Origin: CALAEC01 sp050692915
GTDB lineage: Bacteria > Actinomycetota > UBA4738 > CALAEC01
Assembly: GCA_050692915.1 (NCBI GenBank)
Contig: JBOGVU010000004.1
Location: 4,646 to 68,645, forward strand
Length of the DNA stretch: 64,000 nt
Direction: 5' to 3'
In this document: in pieces, positions 16,468-26,799 of the stretch
Position numbering within the stretch: the first letter of the stretch is position 1
Layout of the letters: each line of letters starts with the position of its first letter
The notes under the pieces: generated by a model
What the model was told of the DNA's origin: nothing
The model's input: only the letters and a program-made list of their open reading frames with translations
Database searches by the model: none
Made by a program: the position numbers and the translations under genes

Positions 16468-19095
16468 GTGCAGGTGACGAAGAAGCGCATCTTCCTCCTC
16501 GACGGCCACAGCCTGTCCTACCGGGCGTACTTCGCCCTGCCCACCTCGCTGGCCACTTCCTCGGGACAGATCACGAACGCCGTGTACGGGTTCACCTCGA
16601 TGCTCATCAAGCTGCTGGCGGAGGAGAGGCCGGACCGGATCGCGGTGGCCTTCGACAAGGGCCCCCCGACCGAACGCCTGGCCCGGTACGCGGAGTACAA
16701 GGCGGGGCGGACGGAGGCCCCCGACGAGTTCCGGGAGCAGATGGGTCTGATCCGCGAGGTCCTGGAGACGCTCGGGGTGCCGATCGTAGAGGTCGAGGGC
16801 CACGAGGCCGACGACGCCATCGGCACGCTCGCTGTCCGGGCTCGCCGGGAGGGCATGGAGGCGGTCATCGTCACCGCCGACCGAGACTTCTTCCAGCTGG
16901 TCGGTCCGGGGATCCGGGTGATGTTCAACAGGAAGGGGATCTCCGACATCGTCGACTACGACGAGGCCGCCGTGGAGGCCCGGTTCGGCCTGCCCCCGGA
17001 GAAGTACCTCGACTATGTGGCCCTGAAGGGCGACCCCTCGGACAACATCCCGGGCGTGCCCGGGGTGGGGGAGAAGACGGCCAGCCGCCTGATCCAGGAG
17101 CACGGCAACGTCGGGGCCGTGCTGGCGAACGCCGGGACGCTCTCGCCGAAGCTCGCCGCGGCCATCGCCGAGGCGGGCGACCGGCTGCGACTGAACAAGG
17201 ACCTGGCCCGGCTGCGGACGGACCTCGACCTCGACATCGATCCGGACGGCTGTGTGCTGGCCGACCGCGACGACGACGCGGTCCGGCGGCTCTTCAACGC
17301 GCTGGAGTTCCGGACCCTGCTCGAGCGGCTGGAGGAGGCCGGCGTGGCCCCGGCGGCCGCGGAGGTGAAGGAGCTGGCGCTCGCGGAGACCTCGGCCCGG
17401 GACGCCGTGGCTATGCTGGACCGGGGGGACCCCCTGGCGGTGGCCCTGGTGGCCCGGGGCGGGGAGCCCGTGGCCATCGGTCTGTCTTCGGGGGAGGGGA
17501 TCGGCCGGACCCTGCAACTGGACGGAACCTTTCCCGAGTCGGTGGCGGCCTGGCTGGCCGACCCAGACCGGCCGAAGTGGGTCCACGACTCCAAGGAGCT
17601 GGGGGCCACCGCGCTCCGCCTGGGGATCGAGGTGGCCGGGGTCGCCTTCGACACCCTCCTGGCCGGCTACCTGCTCGATCCGGCCGAGGCGACGTATCCG
17701 CTGTCCGCCCTCTCGGAGCGATACCTGGGGGCCGACGTGCTGGGGAGGGCCGAGGACACCGTTGAGGAGGGGCAGCTGCCGCTGGGGGAGGCCTGGCGTG
17801 AGCCGGCCGGCCACGCCGCCGCGGTGGCGCTCCTGGCGCCGCCGATGGCCGAGCGGGTGGAGCGAGAGGGGGTCCGTTCCCTGCTGGAGGAGGTGGAGCT
17901 CCCCCTGGCCGGGGTCCTGGCCCGGATGCAGGCGGCCGGGGTGGCCCTGGACATCGACTACCTGAAGGAGCTGTCCGAGACGATCGGCGACCGAATGCGG
18001 ACGCTGGAGGAGGATATCTACGCCCACGCCGGAGAGGAGTTCAACCTGAACTCCCCGCCCCAGCTCCGGGTGGTGCTGTACGAGAAGCTCAAGCTCGCCT
18101 CGGGGAAGCGGACCCCGAAGGGCCAGCTCTCCACTGACGCCTCCGTGCTGGAGAAGCTCCGGGACCGCCACCCCATCATCGACGCGCTCCTGTCCTACCG
18201 GGAGCTGGCGAAGCTGAAGTCAACGTACCTCGACGCGCTCCCTCCTCTGGTCTCCGCCGGCCGCCTGCACACCACGTTCAACCAGGTGGGGGCGGCCACG
18301 GGTCGCCTGTCCTCGCTCAACCCGAACCTCCAGAACATCCCGATCCGGGGGGAGACGGGGCGCCAGATCCGGAAGGCGTTCGTGGCCTCCCCGGACCACG
18401 TCCTGGTGGTGGCCGACTATTCGCAGATCGAGCTCCGGGTCCTGGCTCACCTCTCCGGGGACGAGGCCCTGGCGGAGGCATTCGCCGCCGACACCGACAT
18501 CCACGCCGCCACCGCGGGAAAGGTGTTCGGCCTTCCGCCGGATCAGGTGGATTCCGAGCTCCGCCGGCGGGCCAAGGTCGTGAACTACGGCCTGGCCTAC
18601 GGGATGAACGCGTACGGCCTGGCCCAGCGGCTGGGGATCGTGCCGGACGAGGCCCAGGAGTTCATCGACGCGTACTTCGCGGGTTTCCCGAAGATCCGGG
18701 AGTTCCTGGACCGCCAGGTGGCCTTCGCCGCCGCGGAGGGTTTCACGGCCACGATCCTGGGCCGGCGCAGGTACCTGCCGGAGCTGCAGTCACCGAACCC
18801 ACGGATCCGCGATCTGGGCCGGCGCATGGCGCTGAACGCCCCGATCCAGGGCTCCGCGGCCGACATCATGAAGCTCGCCATGATCAGGGTGGACGCGGCC
18901 ATGGGATCGCTCCCGGCCACCATGGTCCTGACCGTCCATGATGAGCTCGTGTTCGAGGTCCGGGAAGGCGCCCTGGACGAGGTGGCCGGGGCCGCCCGGA
19001 AGGAGATGGAGGCGGCCTACGGGCTGTCGGTGCCCCTCCGGGTCGACGTCGGCTCCGGCCCGAACTGGGCCGACGCCGCCCCCGCCGGCCACTGA
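16468..19095 (+). CDS. polA: DNA polymerase I
   Basis: An 875-residue DNA polymerase I. The N-terminal ~290 residues are the 5'-3' flap nuclease (LDGHSLSYRAYFALP, then HEADDAIGTLA, TADRDFFQLV and the helix-hairpin-helix DNIPGVPGVGEKTA). The middle region has the 3'-5' exonuclease fold, but the first DxE metal motif is replaced (AVALVARGGEPVAIGL), so proofreading is probably lost, as in other actinobacteria. The polymerase domain has motif A VVADYSQIELRVLAHLS, the O-helix KVVNYGLAYGMNAYGLAQ and motif C LTVHDELVFEV. Start is GTG 16468 or 16474. Next to rpsA and coaE as in mycobacteria. Confidence 0.95.
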   Translation: MQVTKKRIFLLDGHSLSYRAYFALPTSLATSSGQITNAVYGFTSMLIKLLAEERPDRIAVAFDKGPPTERLARYAEYKAGRTEAPDEFREQMGLIREVLETLGVPIVEVEGHEADDAIGTLAVRARREGMEAVIVTADRDFFQLVGPGIRVMFNRKGISDIVDYDEAAVEARFGLPPEKYLDYVALKGDPSDNIPGVPGVGEKTASRLIQEHGNVGAVLANAGTLSPKLAAAIAEAGDRLRLNKDLARLRTDLDLDIDPDGCVLADRDDDAVRRLFNALEFRTLLERLEEAGVAPAAAEVKELALAETSARDAVAMLDRGDPLAVALVARGGEPVAIGLSSGEGIGRTLQLDGTFPESVAAWLADPDRPKWVHDSKELGATALRLGIEVAGVAFDTLLAGYLLDPAEATYPLSALSERYLGADVLGRAEDTVEEGQLPLGEAWREPAGHAAAVALLAPPMAERVEREGVRSLLEEVELPLAGVLARMQAAGVALDIDYLKELSETIGDRMRTLEEDIYAHAGEEFNLNSPPQLRVVLYEKLKLASGKRTPKGQLSTDASVLEKLRDRHPIIDALLSYRELAKLKSTYLDALPPLVSAGRLHTTFNQVGAATGRLSSLNPNLQNIPIRGETGRQIRKAFVASPDHVLVVADYSQIELRVLAHLSGDEALAEAFAADTDIHAATAGKVFGLPPDQVDSELRRRAKVVNYGLAYGMNAYGLAQRLGIVPDEAQEFIDAYFAGFPKIREFLDRQVAFAAAEGFTATILGRRRYLPELQSPNPRIRDLGRRMALNAPIQGSAADIMKLAMIRVDAAMGSLPATMVLTVHDELVFEVREGALDEVAGAARKEMEAAYGLSVPLRVDVGSGPNWADAAPAGH

Positions 19096-19102
19096 CCTCG
19101 TA

Positions 19103-19132
19103 TTGACGCTGGTCAGCGCGTTCTCCTACTAT
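19103..19132 (+). promoter_or_regulatory. Strong promoter of rpsA
   Basis: TTGACG (19103-19108), 18 bases, TACTAT (19127-19132). It is the best match to a housekeeping promoter in the window. Transcription would start near 19139, leaving a leader of about 75-130 bases, depending on which rpsA start codon is used. Confidence 0.6.
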
Positions 19133-19267
19133 TAGGGGTGCCCGCGAGGGCGTTCCCGCACGGACCTCCCACGGCTCTGCGCGGGGCCCAGCGTGGGCGG
19201 AAGGAGCTGATCGGACATCGAGACGACGAGCGAAGCGACGGTCGAGCGGGACCTCACTCCCGAGGAG

Positions 19268-20584
19268 TTGCCCGCGGCGATCGAGGCGTCACTGAAGGAC
19301 TTCAACGACGGAGATCTGGTTACCGGCCAGATCGTGCGCATCGACCGGGACGAGGTGCTCCTGGACATCGGTTACAAGTCCGAGGGTGTCATCCCCATCA
19401 AGGAGCTGTCGATCCGGCACGACGTCGACCCCGACGAGGTGGTGAAGGTCGGCGACGAGATCGAGGCCCTCGTTCTCCAGAAGGAGGACAAGGAGGGCCG
19501 GCTGATCCTGTCGAAGAAGCGTGCTCAGTACGAGCGGGCCTGGGGCCGGATCGAGAAGATCATGGCCGAGGGCGGCACGATCACAGGACCGGTGATCGAG
19601 GTTGTAAAGGGCGGGCTGATCCTCGACATCGGGCTCCGGGGCTTCCTCCCGGCCTCACTGGTGGACCTGCGCAGGGTCCGGGACCTCCACCCCTTCGTGG
19701 GCCAGGAGCTCGAGGCGAAGATCATCGAGCTCGACCGGAACCGCAACAACGTGGTCCTGTCACGCCGGGCCTTCCTGGAGGAGTCGCAGAGCGAGGGCCG
19801 GAAGAAGTTCCTCGAGTCGCTGCAGAAGGGCGAGCGTCGGAAGGGAACCGTGTCCTCCATCGTCAACTTCGGCGCGTTCGTGGATCTCGGCGGCGTGGAT
19901 GGGCTCGTGCACGTGTCCGAGCTGTCGTGGCGTCACGTCGAGCACCCCAGCGAGGTCGTCTCGGTCGGCGAGGAGGTCGAGGTCGAGGTCCTCGACGTCG
20001 ACATGGAGCGCGAGCGCGTGTCGCTGTCGCTCAAGGCGACCCAGGCCGACCCGTGGAAGGAGTTCGCCGAGCACCACCGGGCCGGACAGGTCATCGAGGG
20101 CGAGGTCACGAAGATCGTGCCGTTCGGCGCCTTCGTGCGCGTTGCGGACGGCATCGAGGGGCTGGTGCACATCTCCAAGCTGTCGGAGCAGCACGTGGAG
20201 TCCGCCGACCAGGTGGTGCAGGTCGGCGAGCGCGTCCGGGTGAAGGTGGAGGACGTGGACGTGGCCCGACGAAGGGTGTCCCTTTCGATGCGCGGCGTCG
20301 ACGAGGCCGCTCCGGTTGCCGAGATCGAGGCGGAGGTCGCCCCCGAGGCGCCCGAGCCCGAGCCAGTGTCCGCCGAGCCGGAGCCCGCCGAGCCCGAGCC
20401 GGCCGAAGCCGAGGCCGAGGCTGCGCCAGAGCCCGCTCCGGAGCCCGCTCCCGCCGCCGAGGAGGAGGCGGAGGCCATCGCCCCCGAGCCGACGTCCGCC
20501 GAAGAGGCCACCGACCAGGACGAGGGCGAGGTCTCCCTCGAGTCGATCGTCGAGGACCTGAAGCGGCGCGAGGGCCGCGGCTAG
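19268..20584 (+). CDS. rpsA: 30S ribosomal protein S1
   Basis: At least 438 residues with four S1 RNA-binding domains, each starting with a G-x-V-x-x-I motif: GQIVRIDRDEVLLDIGYKSEG, GPVIEVVKGGLILDIGLRGFLP, GTVSSIVNFGAFVDLGGVDGL and GEVTKIVPFGAFVRVADGIEGL. A long acidic Glu/Pro/Ala tail (about residues 345-430) follows. It binds mRNA on the small subunit. TTG 19268 is the only standard start in the frame after an in-frame TGA at 19208, yet homologues carry more N-terminal sequence; an ATC at 19217, 10 bases after GGAAGGAG, could be the true start (455 residues). The long leader could host autoregulation. Confidence 0.93.
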   Translation: MPAAIEASLKDFNDGDLVTGQIVRIDRDEVLLDIGYKSEGVIPIKELSIRHDVDPDEVVKVGDEIEALVLQKEDKEGRLILSKKRAQYERAWGRIEKIMAEGGTITGPVIEVVKGGLILDIGLRGFLPASLVDLRRVRDLHPFVGQELEAKIIELDRNRNNVVLSRRAFLEESQSEGRKKFLESLQKGERRKGTVSSIVNFGAFVDLGGVDGLVHVSELSWRHVEHPSEVVSVGEEVEVEVLDVDMERERVSLSLKATQADPWKEFAEHHRAGQVIEGEVTKIVPFGAFVRVADGIEGLVHISKLSEQHVESADQVVQVGERVRVKVEDVDVARRRVSLSMRGVDEAAPVAEIEAEVAPEAPEPEPVSAEPEPAEPEPAEAEAEAAPEPAPEPAPAAEEEAEAIAPEPTSAEEATDQDEGEVSLESIVEDLKRREGRG

Positions 20585-20599
20585 GCTCCCGACTCCGCC

Positions 20600-21199
20600 A
20601 TGCTCCTGGTCGGCCTGACCGGCGGCCTCGGTGCCGGCAAGTCCACCGTGGCTCGCATGCTCGCGGATCGAGGAGCCATCCTGGTGGACGCGGACGAGCT
20701 GGCCCGCCGGGCCCTGGAGCCCGGGAGCGGAGCCTACCGCCAGGTATCCGATCTCTTCGGCGACGAGGCGGTGACCGCCTCCGGCGAGCTCGACAGGGCG
20801 GCCATCGCCGCCGCGGTGTTCTCCGACCCCGAGCGGCGCCGGGCCCTCGAGTCGATCGTCCACCCAGAGGTCTTCCGGATGCTCGCGGAGGCCGTGGAGG
20901 CGCGTCGGGGGACGGACGACATCATCGTGTTCGACGCTCCGCTGATCGTGGAGACCGGGTTCCACGACGCCTGCGACGTGGTCGTGGTGGTGACCGCCCT
21001 CGAGGAGGAGCGGGTGGCCCGGGCGGTTCGGGACCGGGGGTTGACCGCGGACCAGGCCCGGGCCCGGATCGGGGCCCAGATCGGTGACGCCGAACGCGAG
21101 GCCGTGGCCGACGTCGTGATCCGGAACGATGGCGACGTGGCCCAGCTGGAAGCTCAGGTGGACGACCTGTGGGAGCAGCTCCGGGCCGGGGGCGACTAG
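20600..21199 (+). CDS. coaE: Dephospho-CoA kinase
   Basis: A 199-residue P-loop kinase that phosphorylates dephospho-CoA in the last step of coenzyme A synthesis. Walker A reads GLTGGLGAGKST (residues 5-16); the family-specific DADELARRALEPGSGAY (near 33), HPEVFRML and FDAPLIVETGFHDACDVVVVV (near 113) are all present. ATG start 15 bases after the rpsA stop. The order polA-rpsA-coaE is conserved in actinobacteria. Unlike the longer mycobacterial protein it lacks the C-terminal UPF0157 domain. Confidence 0.93.
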   Translation: MLLVGLTGGLGAGKSTVARMLADRGAILVDADELARRALEPGSGAYRQVSDLFGDEAVTASGELDRAAIAAAVFSDPERRRALESIVHPEVFRMLAEAVEARRGTDDIIVFDAPLIVETGFHDACDVVVVVTALEEERVARAVRDRGLTADQARARIGAQIGDAEREAVADVVIRNDGDVAQLEAQVDDLWEQLRAGGD

Positions 21200-21200
21200 C

Positions 21201-21914
21201 GTGGACGTGGAGGCGGTGTTCTTCGACGCCGGGGAGACGCTCCTCTATCCGCACCCGTCGTTCGCGGAGCTCTTCGCCGAGGTGCTCCGCCGGGAGGGCC
21301 ACCGCGTGGACCCCGCCGTCGTCCTGGAAGTGGTCTCCGCTTCCTCGCGAACCCTCAACGAGTTCCTGACCTCGGAGGAGGCCCGCCTGTGGTCGACCTC
21401 GCCGGAACGGTCCAGGGCCATGTGGGACAGGCTGTACCGTTCGTTCCTGTCCGACGTGGGGATCGCCGAGGACCACGACCGGCTGGCCGACGCCCTGTAC
21501 AGGCGGTTCAGGGACCTGGCCACGTACCGCCTCCACCCCGACGCGCTCCCGGTCCTTCGTTGGCTCAGGTCCACCGACCTCACGATCGGGCTGATCTCGA
21601 ACTTCGAGGAATGGCTGGAGCAGCTCCTGGAGGCGCTCGAGCTCCAGGCGTTCTTCGACGTAACCGTGATCTCGGGTGTTGAGGGCGTGGAGAAGCCCGA
21701 CGCCGAGATCTTCCGCATCGCGCTGGCCCGGGCCGGGGCCACGGCCGAGCGGGCCGTGTACGTGGGCGACAACCCCGTGTTCGACGTGGACGCGGCCAGG
21801 GCCGTGGGCATGATCCCGGTGCTGATCGACCGCCGGGGCCGGCACCCGGATTCGGACTCGATCCGCATCACCTCGCTCGAGGACCTGCCGGGTGTCATCG
21901 GCCTCGATCGCTGA
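21201..21914 (+). CDS. HAD-superfamily hydrolase (HDHD3-like)
   Basis: A 237-residue haloacid dehalogenase-type phosphatase. Motif I is VFFDAGETLL (nucleophile Asp at about residue 9; the second Asp is Gly, as in the HDHD3-like group), motif II is LISNFEEW (near 132), the conserved Lys is in GVEKPDAEIF (near 162) and motif IV is YVGDNPVFDVDAA (near 187). A four-helix cap lies between motifs I and II. Substrate unknown. GTG at 21201 is one base after the coaE stop; upstream codons belong to coaE. Confidence 0.85.
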   Translation: MDVEAVFFDAGETLLYPHPSFAELFAEVLRREGHRVDPAVVLEVVSASSRTLNEFLTSEEARLWSTSPERSRAMWDRLYRSFLSDVGIAEDHDRLADALYRRFRDLATYRLHPDALPVLRWLRSTDLTIGLISNFEEWLEQLLEALELQAFFDVTVISGVEGVEKPDAEIFRIALARAGATAERAVYVGDNPVFDVDAARAVGMIPVLIDRRGRHPDSDSIRITSLEDLPGVIGLDR

Positions 21915-21948
21915 CCGGGGCTTGCGCGGGAGCACCCCCGGGGCTTTG

Positions 21949-22476
21949 ATGGCGGCGGTGCAGGAGAGGGGTATCGGCCATCTGGACGAGGTCCTGGACA
22001 ACCTCGGGGTGTTCCGGGCAGCCGCCGAGGAGCTCGTCCGGCTGTGCCCATCGGGGTTCCGCCGCGTCCCCATCTCCCAGGGGAGCGAGTTCTACTTCTC
22101 GATCCAGGCCCTGGCCCCAGGCCAGGTCGCGTACGCGCACACCCATCCCGACTCGGAGGAATGGACCGTGGTGCTGAGCGGGGAGGGGGAGGCCCGGATC
22201 CACGGGGCCGTGCCCCTCCAGCCGGGGTCGGTGCTCGGGCGGGCCGCGGCCTTCCCGCACGGGTTCCGAGCCGGGCCGGAGCCCCTCTACCTCCTGTCCA
22301 TCCAGGCTCCCCGGCCCACGGCGGACGCCACCACGTGGGACGAGGCGGGGGAGACCTCCGAGCCCATCGAGTGCTCCGGCGGCGGGCGGTGCCGGCGGTG
22401 TCCTCGGTGCGGCGGTCACGCAGCCATGGTCCGCCGTGCCGTGTTCGAGTGCGAGAACTGCGCGCTCCAGCTCTGA
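21949..22476 (+). CDS. Cupin protein with C-terminal zinc ribbon
   Basis: A 175-residue protein with two parts. Residues ~40-125 form a cupin barrel with metal-binding motif one, AHTHPDSEEWTVVLSGEGEARIHG, and motif two, GRAAAFPHGFRAG. The last ~35 residues carry CPRC, 17 residues, then CENC, a zinc ribbon, preceded by another CRRC. The ligand and reaction are unknown. ATG at 21949 is preferred over an upstream overlap with the HAD gene. The following lipoprotein gene overlaps its stop. The zinc ribbon suggests binding to a nucleic acid or protein partner. Confidence 0.72.
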   Translation: MAAVQERGIGHLDEVLDNLGVFRAAAEELVRLCPSGFRRVPISQGSEFYFSIQALAPGQVAYAHTHPDSEEWTVVLSGEGEARIHGAVPLQPGSVLGRAAAFPHGFRAGPEPLYLLSIQAPRPTADATTWDEAGETSEPIECSGGGRCRRCPRCGGHAAMVRRAVFECENCALQL

Positions 22477-24098
22477 GCGTCCGCCTGGCGCTGGCCGTGT
22501 TCCTGGTGGCGGGGTCGTGCACGACGGAGACCGAGCCCCGGGCCGAACCCTCGCCGCCGACGACGCCGTCGCCGATCGCCCCGACCGCCGGCCCGCCCCC
22601 CGAGGTCCTGGCCTCCGGCCCCGTGGCTCGCCGGACGTGCCGCCTTCCCCATCGACACCTGCTCCGGATCTGGCGGGGCTACGACCCGGAGCGCAGCGGC
22701 GAGCTCCAGCTGGTCCCCGTCGAGCCGAACGTGATCGGTCCGGGGTTTCCGCACGCCGGCGTGGCCGATCATCTGCAGGACGTGCCGATGCTCGTGTACG
22801 GGCCGGGGCTGATCGAGCCAAGGCGGCGGGTCCTGCGTCCGGTCACGGTGGCCGACGTGGCCCCGACCATCGCCGGGCTGATCGACTTCGATCTCCCCGC
22901 CCCGGACGGCGTTCCCCTGCGCGAGGCCCCGGTTCGGGGGGCGGAGCCGGCCCGGCTGGTGGTCACGCTCGTGTGGGACGGCGGCGGCCGGGGGGTCCTC
23001 GACGAATGGCCCGATGCGTGGCCGAACCTCCGGCGGCTGATCGGGGAAGGGACGTGGTACGAGCGGGCCACCGTGGGCTCATCGCCCTCCACGAGCGCCC
23101 CGATCCACGCCACCATCGGGACCGGCACGTTCCCCAAGCGGCACGGCCTGATCGGGAACGCCCTCCGGATCGACGGCCGCATCGGCGACCCGTGGGAGCA
23201 GGGGCCGGCCCATCTTCGCCAGCCCTCGGTGGGGGACCTGTACGACCTGTCGGAGGACAACGTCCCGCTGATCGGGCTGATCGGGAGCGCGCAGGTGCAG
23301 CTCGGGCTGCTCGGCCACGGCTCGATGTGGGGCGGGGGCGACCGCGACATCGCCGTGCTCAAGCGCCGCCGCGGGTACGAGAGCCCGGACGGGTTCTGGG
23401 GGGTCACATCGACGAGCAGGGTCGCTTTCTCCACGCCCGGGTACGTGAACGACCTGCCGTTCATCACCGAGTACCACCGGTACGCGGACCTCCTGGACGG
23501 CCGGGCCGACGGGGCGTGGCTCGGGGAGCCCATCGAGCTGCTCAGGAACGGCTTCGACACCCCCGCCCGGATCCCGTTCGAGACGCGGCTGGTGGAGGAG
23601 GTGGTCCGCCGGGAGGGATTCGGCCGGGACGACGTCCCCGACCTCCTCTATCTCAACTACAAGTTGATCGATTTCGTGGGCCACCGGTGGAGCCTCCACA
23701 GCCAGCAGATGCGGCACACCATCCGGGAGCAGGACGCGGAGCTGCCCGAGCTGGTCGAGCTCCTCGACGACCGGGTGGGGAGAGGGCGGTGGGTCCTGAT
23801 CCTCACGGCCGACCACGGCTCTCAGCCGGACCCGGTCGCCGAGGGCGGACGCCGGATCGACATCACGGGGATCGAGGCCCACATCCGGGCCCGGTTCGAC
23901 GACGGGGACGACCGGCCCCTGGTCCAGCAGGTCCAGACGAGCCAGGTGTTCCTCGACACGCAGGAGCTGGCCCAGAACGGCCACACCCTGCAGGAGGTCT
24001 CGGCCAGCCTGCTGCGATCCGAGCCGGGCCTGGCGGCGGCGTTCCCCTCCGAGCTCCTTCCCCGGCTCCGGTGCCTTCCCGAGGCCCGGGACGGGTAA
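22473..24098 (+). CDS. Alkaline-phosphatase superfamily lipoprotein (phosphodiesterase-like)
   Basis: About 541 residues. Starting from CTG 22473, which overlaps the cupin stop, gives a complete lipoprotein signal with lipobox VAGSC; GTG 22497 would cut it short. Residues ~50-140 (PMLVYGPGLI, then VTVADVAPTIAGLI) look like the C-terminal half of a phosphodiesterase or sulfatase. The catalytic module follows: LVVTLVWDGGGRGVLDEWP, a Ser/Thr nucleophile region reading SPSTSAPIHATIGTGTFPKRHG (about 205-225), LLYLNYKLIDFVGHRWS and TADHGS for metal binding. It should hydrolyse a phosphate ester outside the membrane; substrate unknown. Confidence 0.75.
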   Translation: MSVRLALAVFLVAGSCTTETEPRAEPSPPTTPSPIAPTAGPPPEVLASGPVARRTCRLPHRHLLRIWRGYDPERSGELQLVPVEPNVIGPGFPHAGVADHLQDVPMLVYGPGLIEPRRRVLRPVTVADVAPTIAGLIDFDLPAPDGVPLREAPVRGAEPARLVVTLVWDGGGRGVLDEWPDAWPNLRRLIGEGTWYERATVGSSPSTSAPIHATIGTGTFPKRHGLIGNALRIDGRIGDPWEQGPAHLRQPSVGDLYDLSEDNVPLIGLIGSAQVQLGLLGHGSMWGGGDRDIAVLKRRRGYESPDGFWGVTSTSRVAFSTPGYVNDLPFITEYHRYADLLDGRADGAWLGEPIELLRNGFDTPARIPFETRLVEEVVRREGFGRDDVPDLLYLNYKLIDFVGHRWSLHSQQMRHTIREQDAELPELVELLDDRVGRGRWVLILTADHGSQPDPVAEGGRRIDITGIEAHIRARFDDGDDRPLVQQVQTSQVFLDTQELAQNGHTLQEVSASLLRSEPGLAAAFPSELLPRLRCLPEARDG

Positions 24099-24101
24099 CC
24101 T
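24096..24101 (+). promoter_or_regulatory. -10 box of the DUF2203 gene (leaderless)
   Basis: TAACCT ends six bases before the ATG at 24108, so transcription would begin at the start codon. No ribosome site is present. Confidence 0.4.
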
Positions 24102-24107
24102 CGGCCG

Positions 24108-24485
24108 ATGGCGGGCGAGCGGTTCTTCACCGTCGAGGAGGCGAACTCGGAGCTTCCGGCCCTCAGGGATCGCCTCACCCGGATCCGGGGGGCCAGGGCC
24201 ACGGTCATCCGCTCGGCCGAGGTGGTCCGCCGGGCCTCCCCCTCGGACGGCGGCGGGCCGGAGGGCGCCGCCTACCTGGAGGCCGTGCGCGTGCTCCGCG
24301 AAGAGGTCGAGGCGCTGGCCGCGGCCGGCATCATCCTCCGTGACCCCGACAGCGGCCTGGTCGATTTCCCTGCCCGCCGGGAGGGCCGCACGGTCTACCT
24401 GTGCTGGCGGCTCGGGGAGGAGCGGGTGGAGCACTGGCACGACGCCAGCTCCGGGTTCTCCGGCCGTCGGCCTCTCAACAGCTGA
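24108..24485 (+). CDS. DUF2203 family protein
   Basis: A 125-residue cytoplasmic protein of the DUF2203 family. It begins [18 protein letters not shown], has an amphipathic coiled helix pair in the middle, and ends with the conserved [39 protein letters not shown]. The function of the family is unknown. It lies 20 bases before the uvrB start and its own start is directly behind a -10 box. Confidence 0.85.
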   Translation: MAGERFFTVEEANSELPALRDRLTRIRGARATVIRSAEVVRRASPSDGGGPEGAAYLEAVRVLREEVEALAAAGIILRDPDSGLVDFPARREGRTVYLCWRLGEERVEHWHDASSGFSGRRPLNS

Positions 24486-24493
24486 GCGCGCGC

Positions 24494-24499
24494 TACCAT
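24494..24499 (+). promoter_or_regulatory. -10 box of uvrB (leaderless)
   Basis: TACCAT is followed by exactly six bases and then GTG 24506, the spacing of a leaderless mRNA. No Shine-Dalgarno sequence is visible. Confidence 0.5.
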
Positions 24500-24505
24500 C
24501 GGACC

Positions 24506-26521
<2,016 letters not shown>

Positions 26522-26799
26522 CCCTCTGACCGGGGATTCGGACACATCTGCCGGAGAGGGGTCCCTCCGCCGGAGGTCCGACTTGTTCACCCGACCGACA
26601 GCGGGTTAGGGTTCGTTTCCATCCTCGAGCGCCCGCACCGGGAGGGAGCACGATCAGGATCGCTTGCCGTTCATGGCCCAACGCTTCCGCCGTTGTCCAC
26701 GTGCGGTGCTTCCCTGAGTATCCGTCCCGGCCCAGGGATCCTCCGCCGCGAGCCCGAACAAGATTTCCGATGAACGTCGGTCGAACAAGGAGGAAGCGG
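26522..26799. other. Intergenic region with probable promoter of the first LVIVD gene
   Basis: No gene seen. TTGTTC (26583-26588), 18 bases and TAGGGT (26607-26612) could form the promoter of the gene at 26800, leaving a leader of about 180 bases. The leader ends with the ribosome site AAGGAGG (26787-26793). Confidence 0.4.

Noticed and set aside
20316..20561. Repetitive Pro/Glu/Ala-coding tract as a DNA repeat element
   Set aside because: It is the acidic tail of ribosomal protein S1; the repetition follows from the amino-acid composition.
19138..21087. A 649-codon open frame overlapping rpsA and coaE in another frame
   Set aside because: Composition is almost all Arg/Gly/Ala; both overlapped genes are secure. 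The GTG just behind the rpsA promoter makes it look tempting but nothing else supports it.
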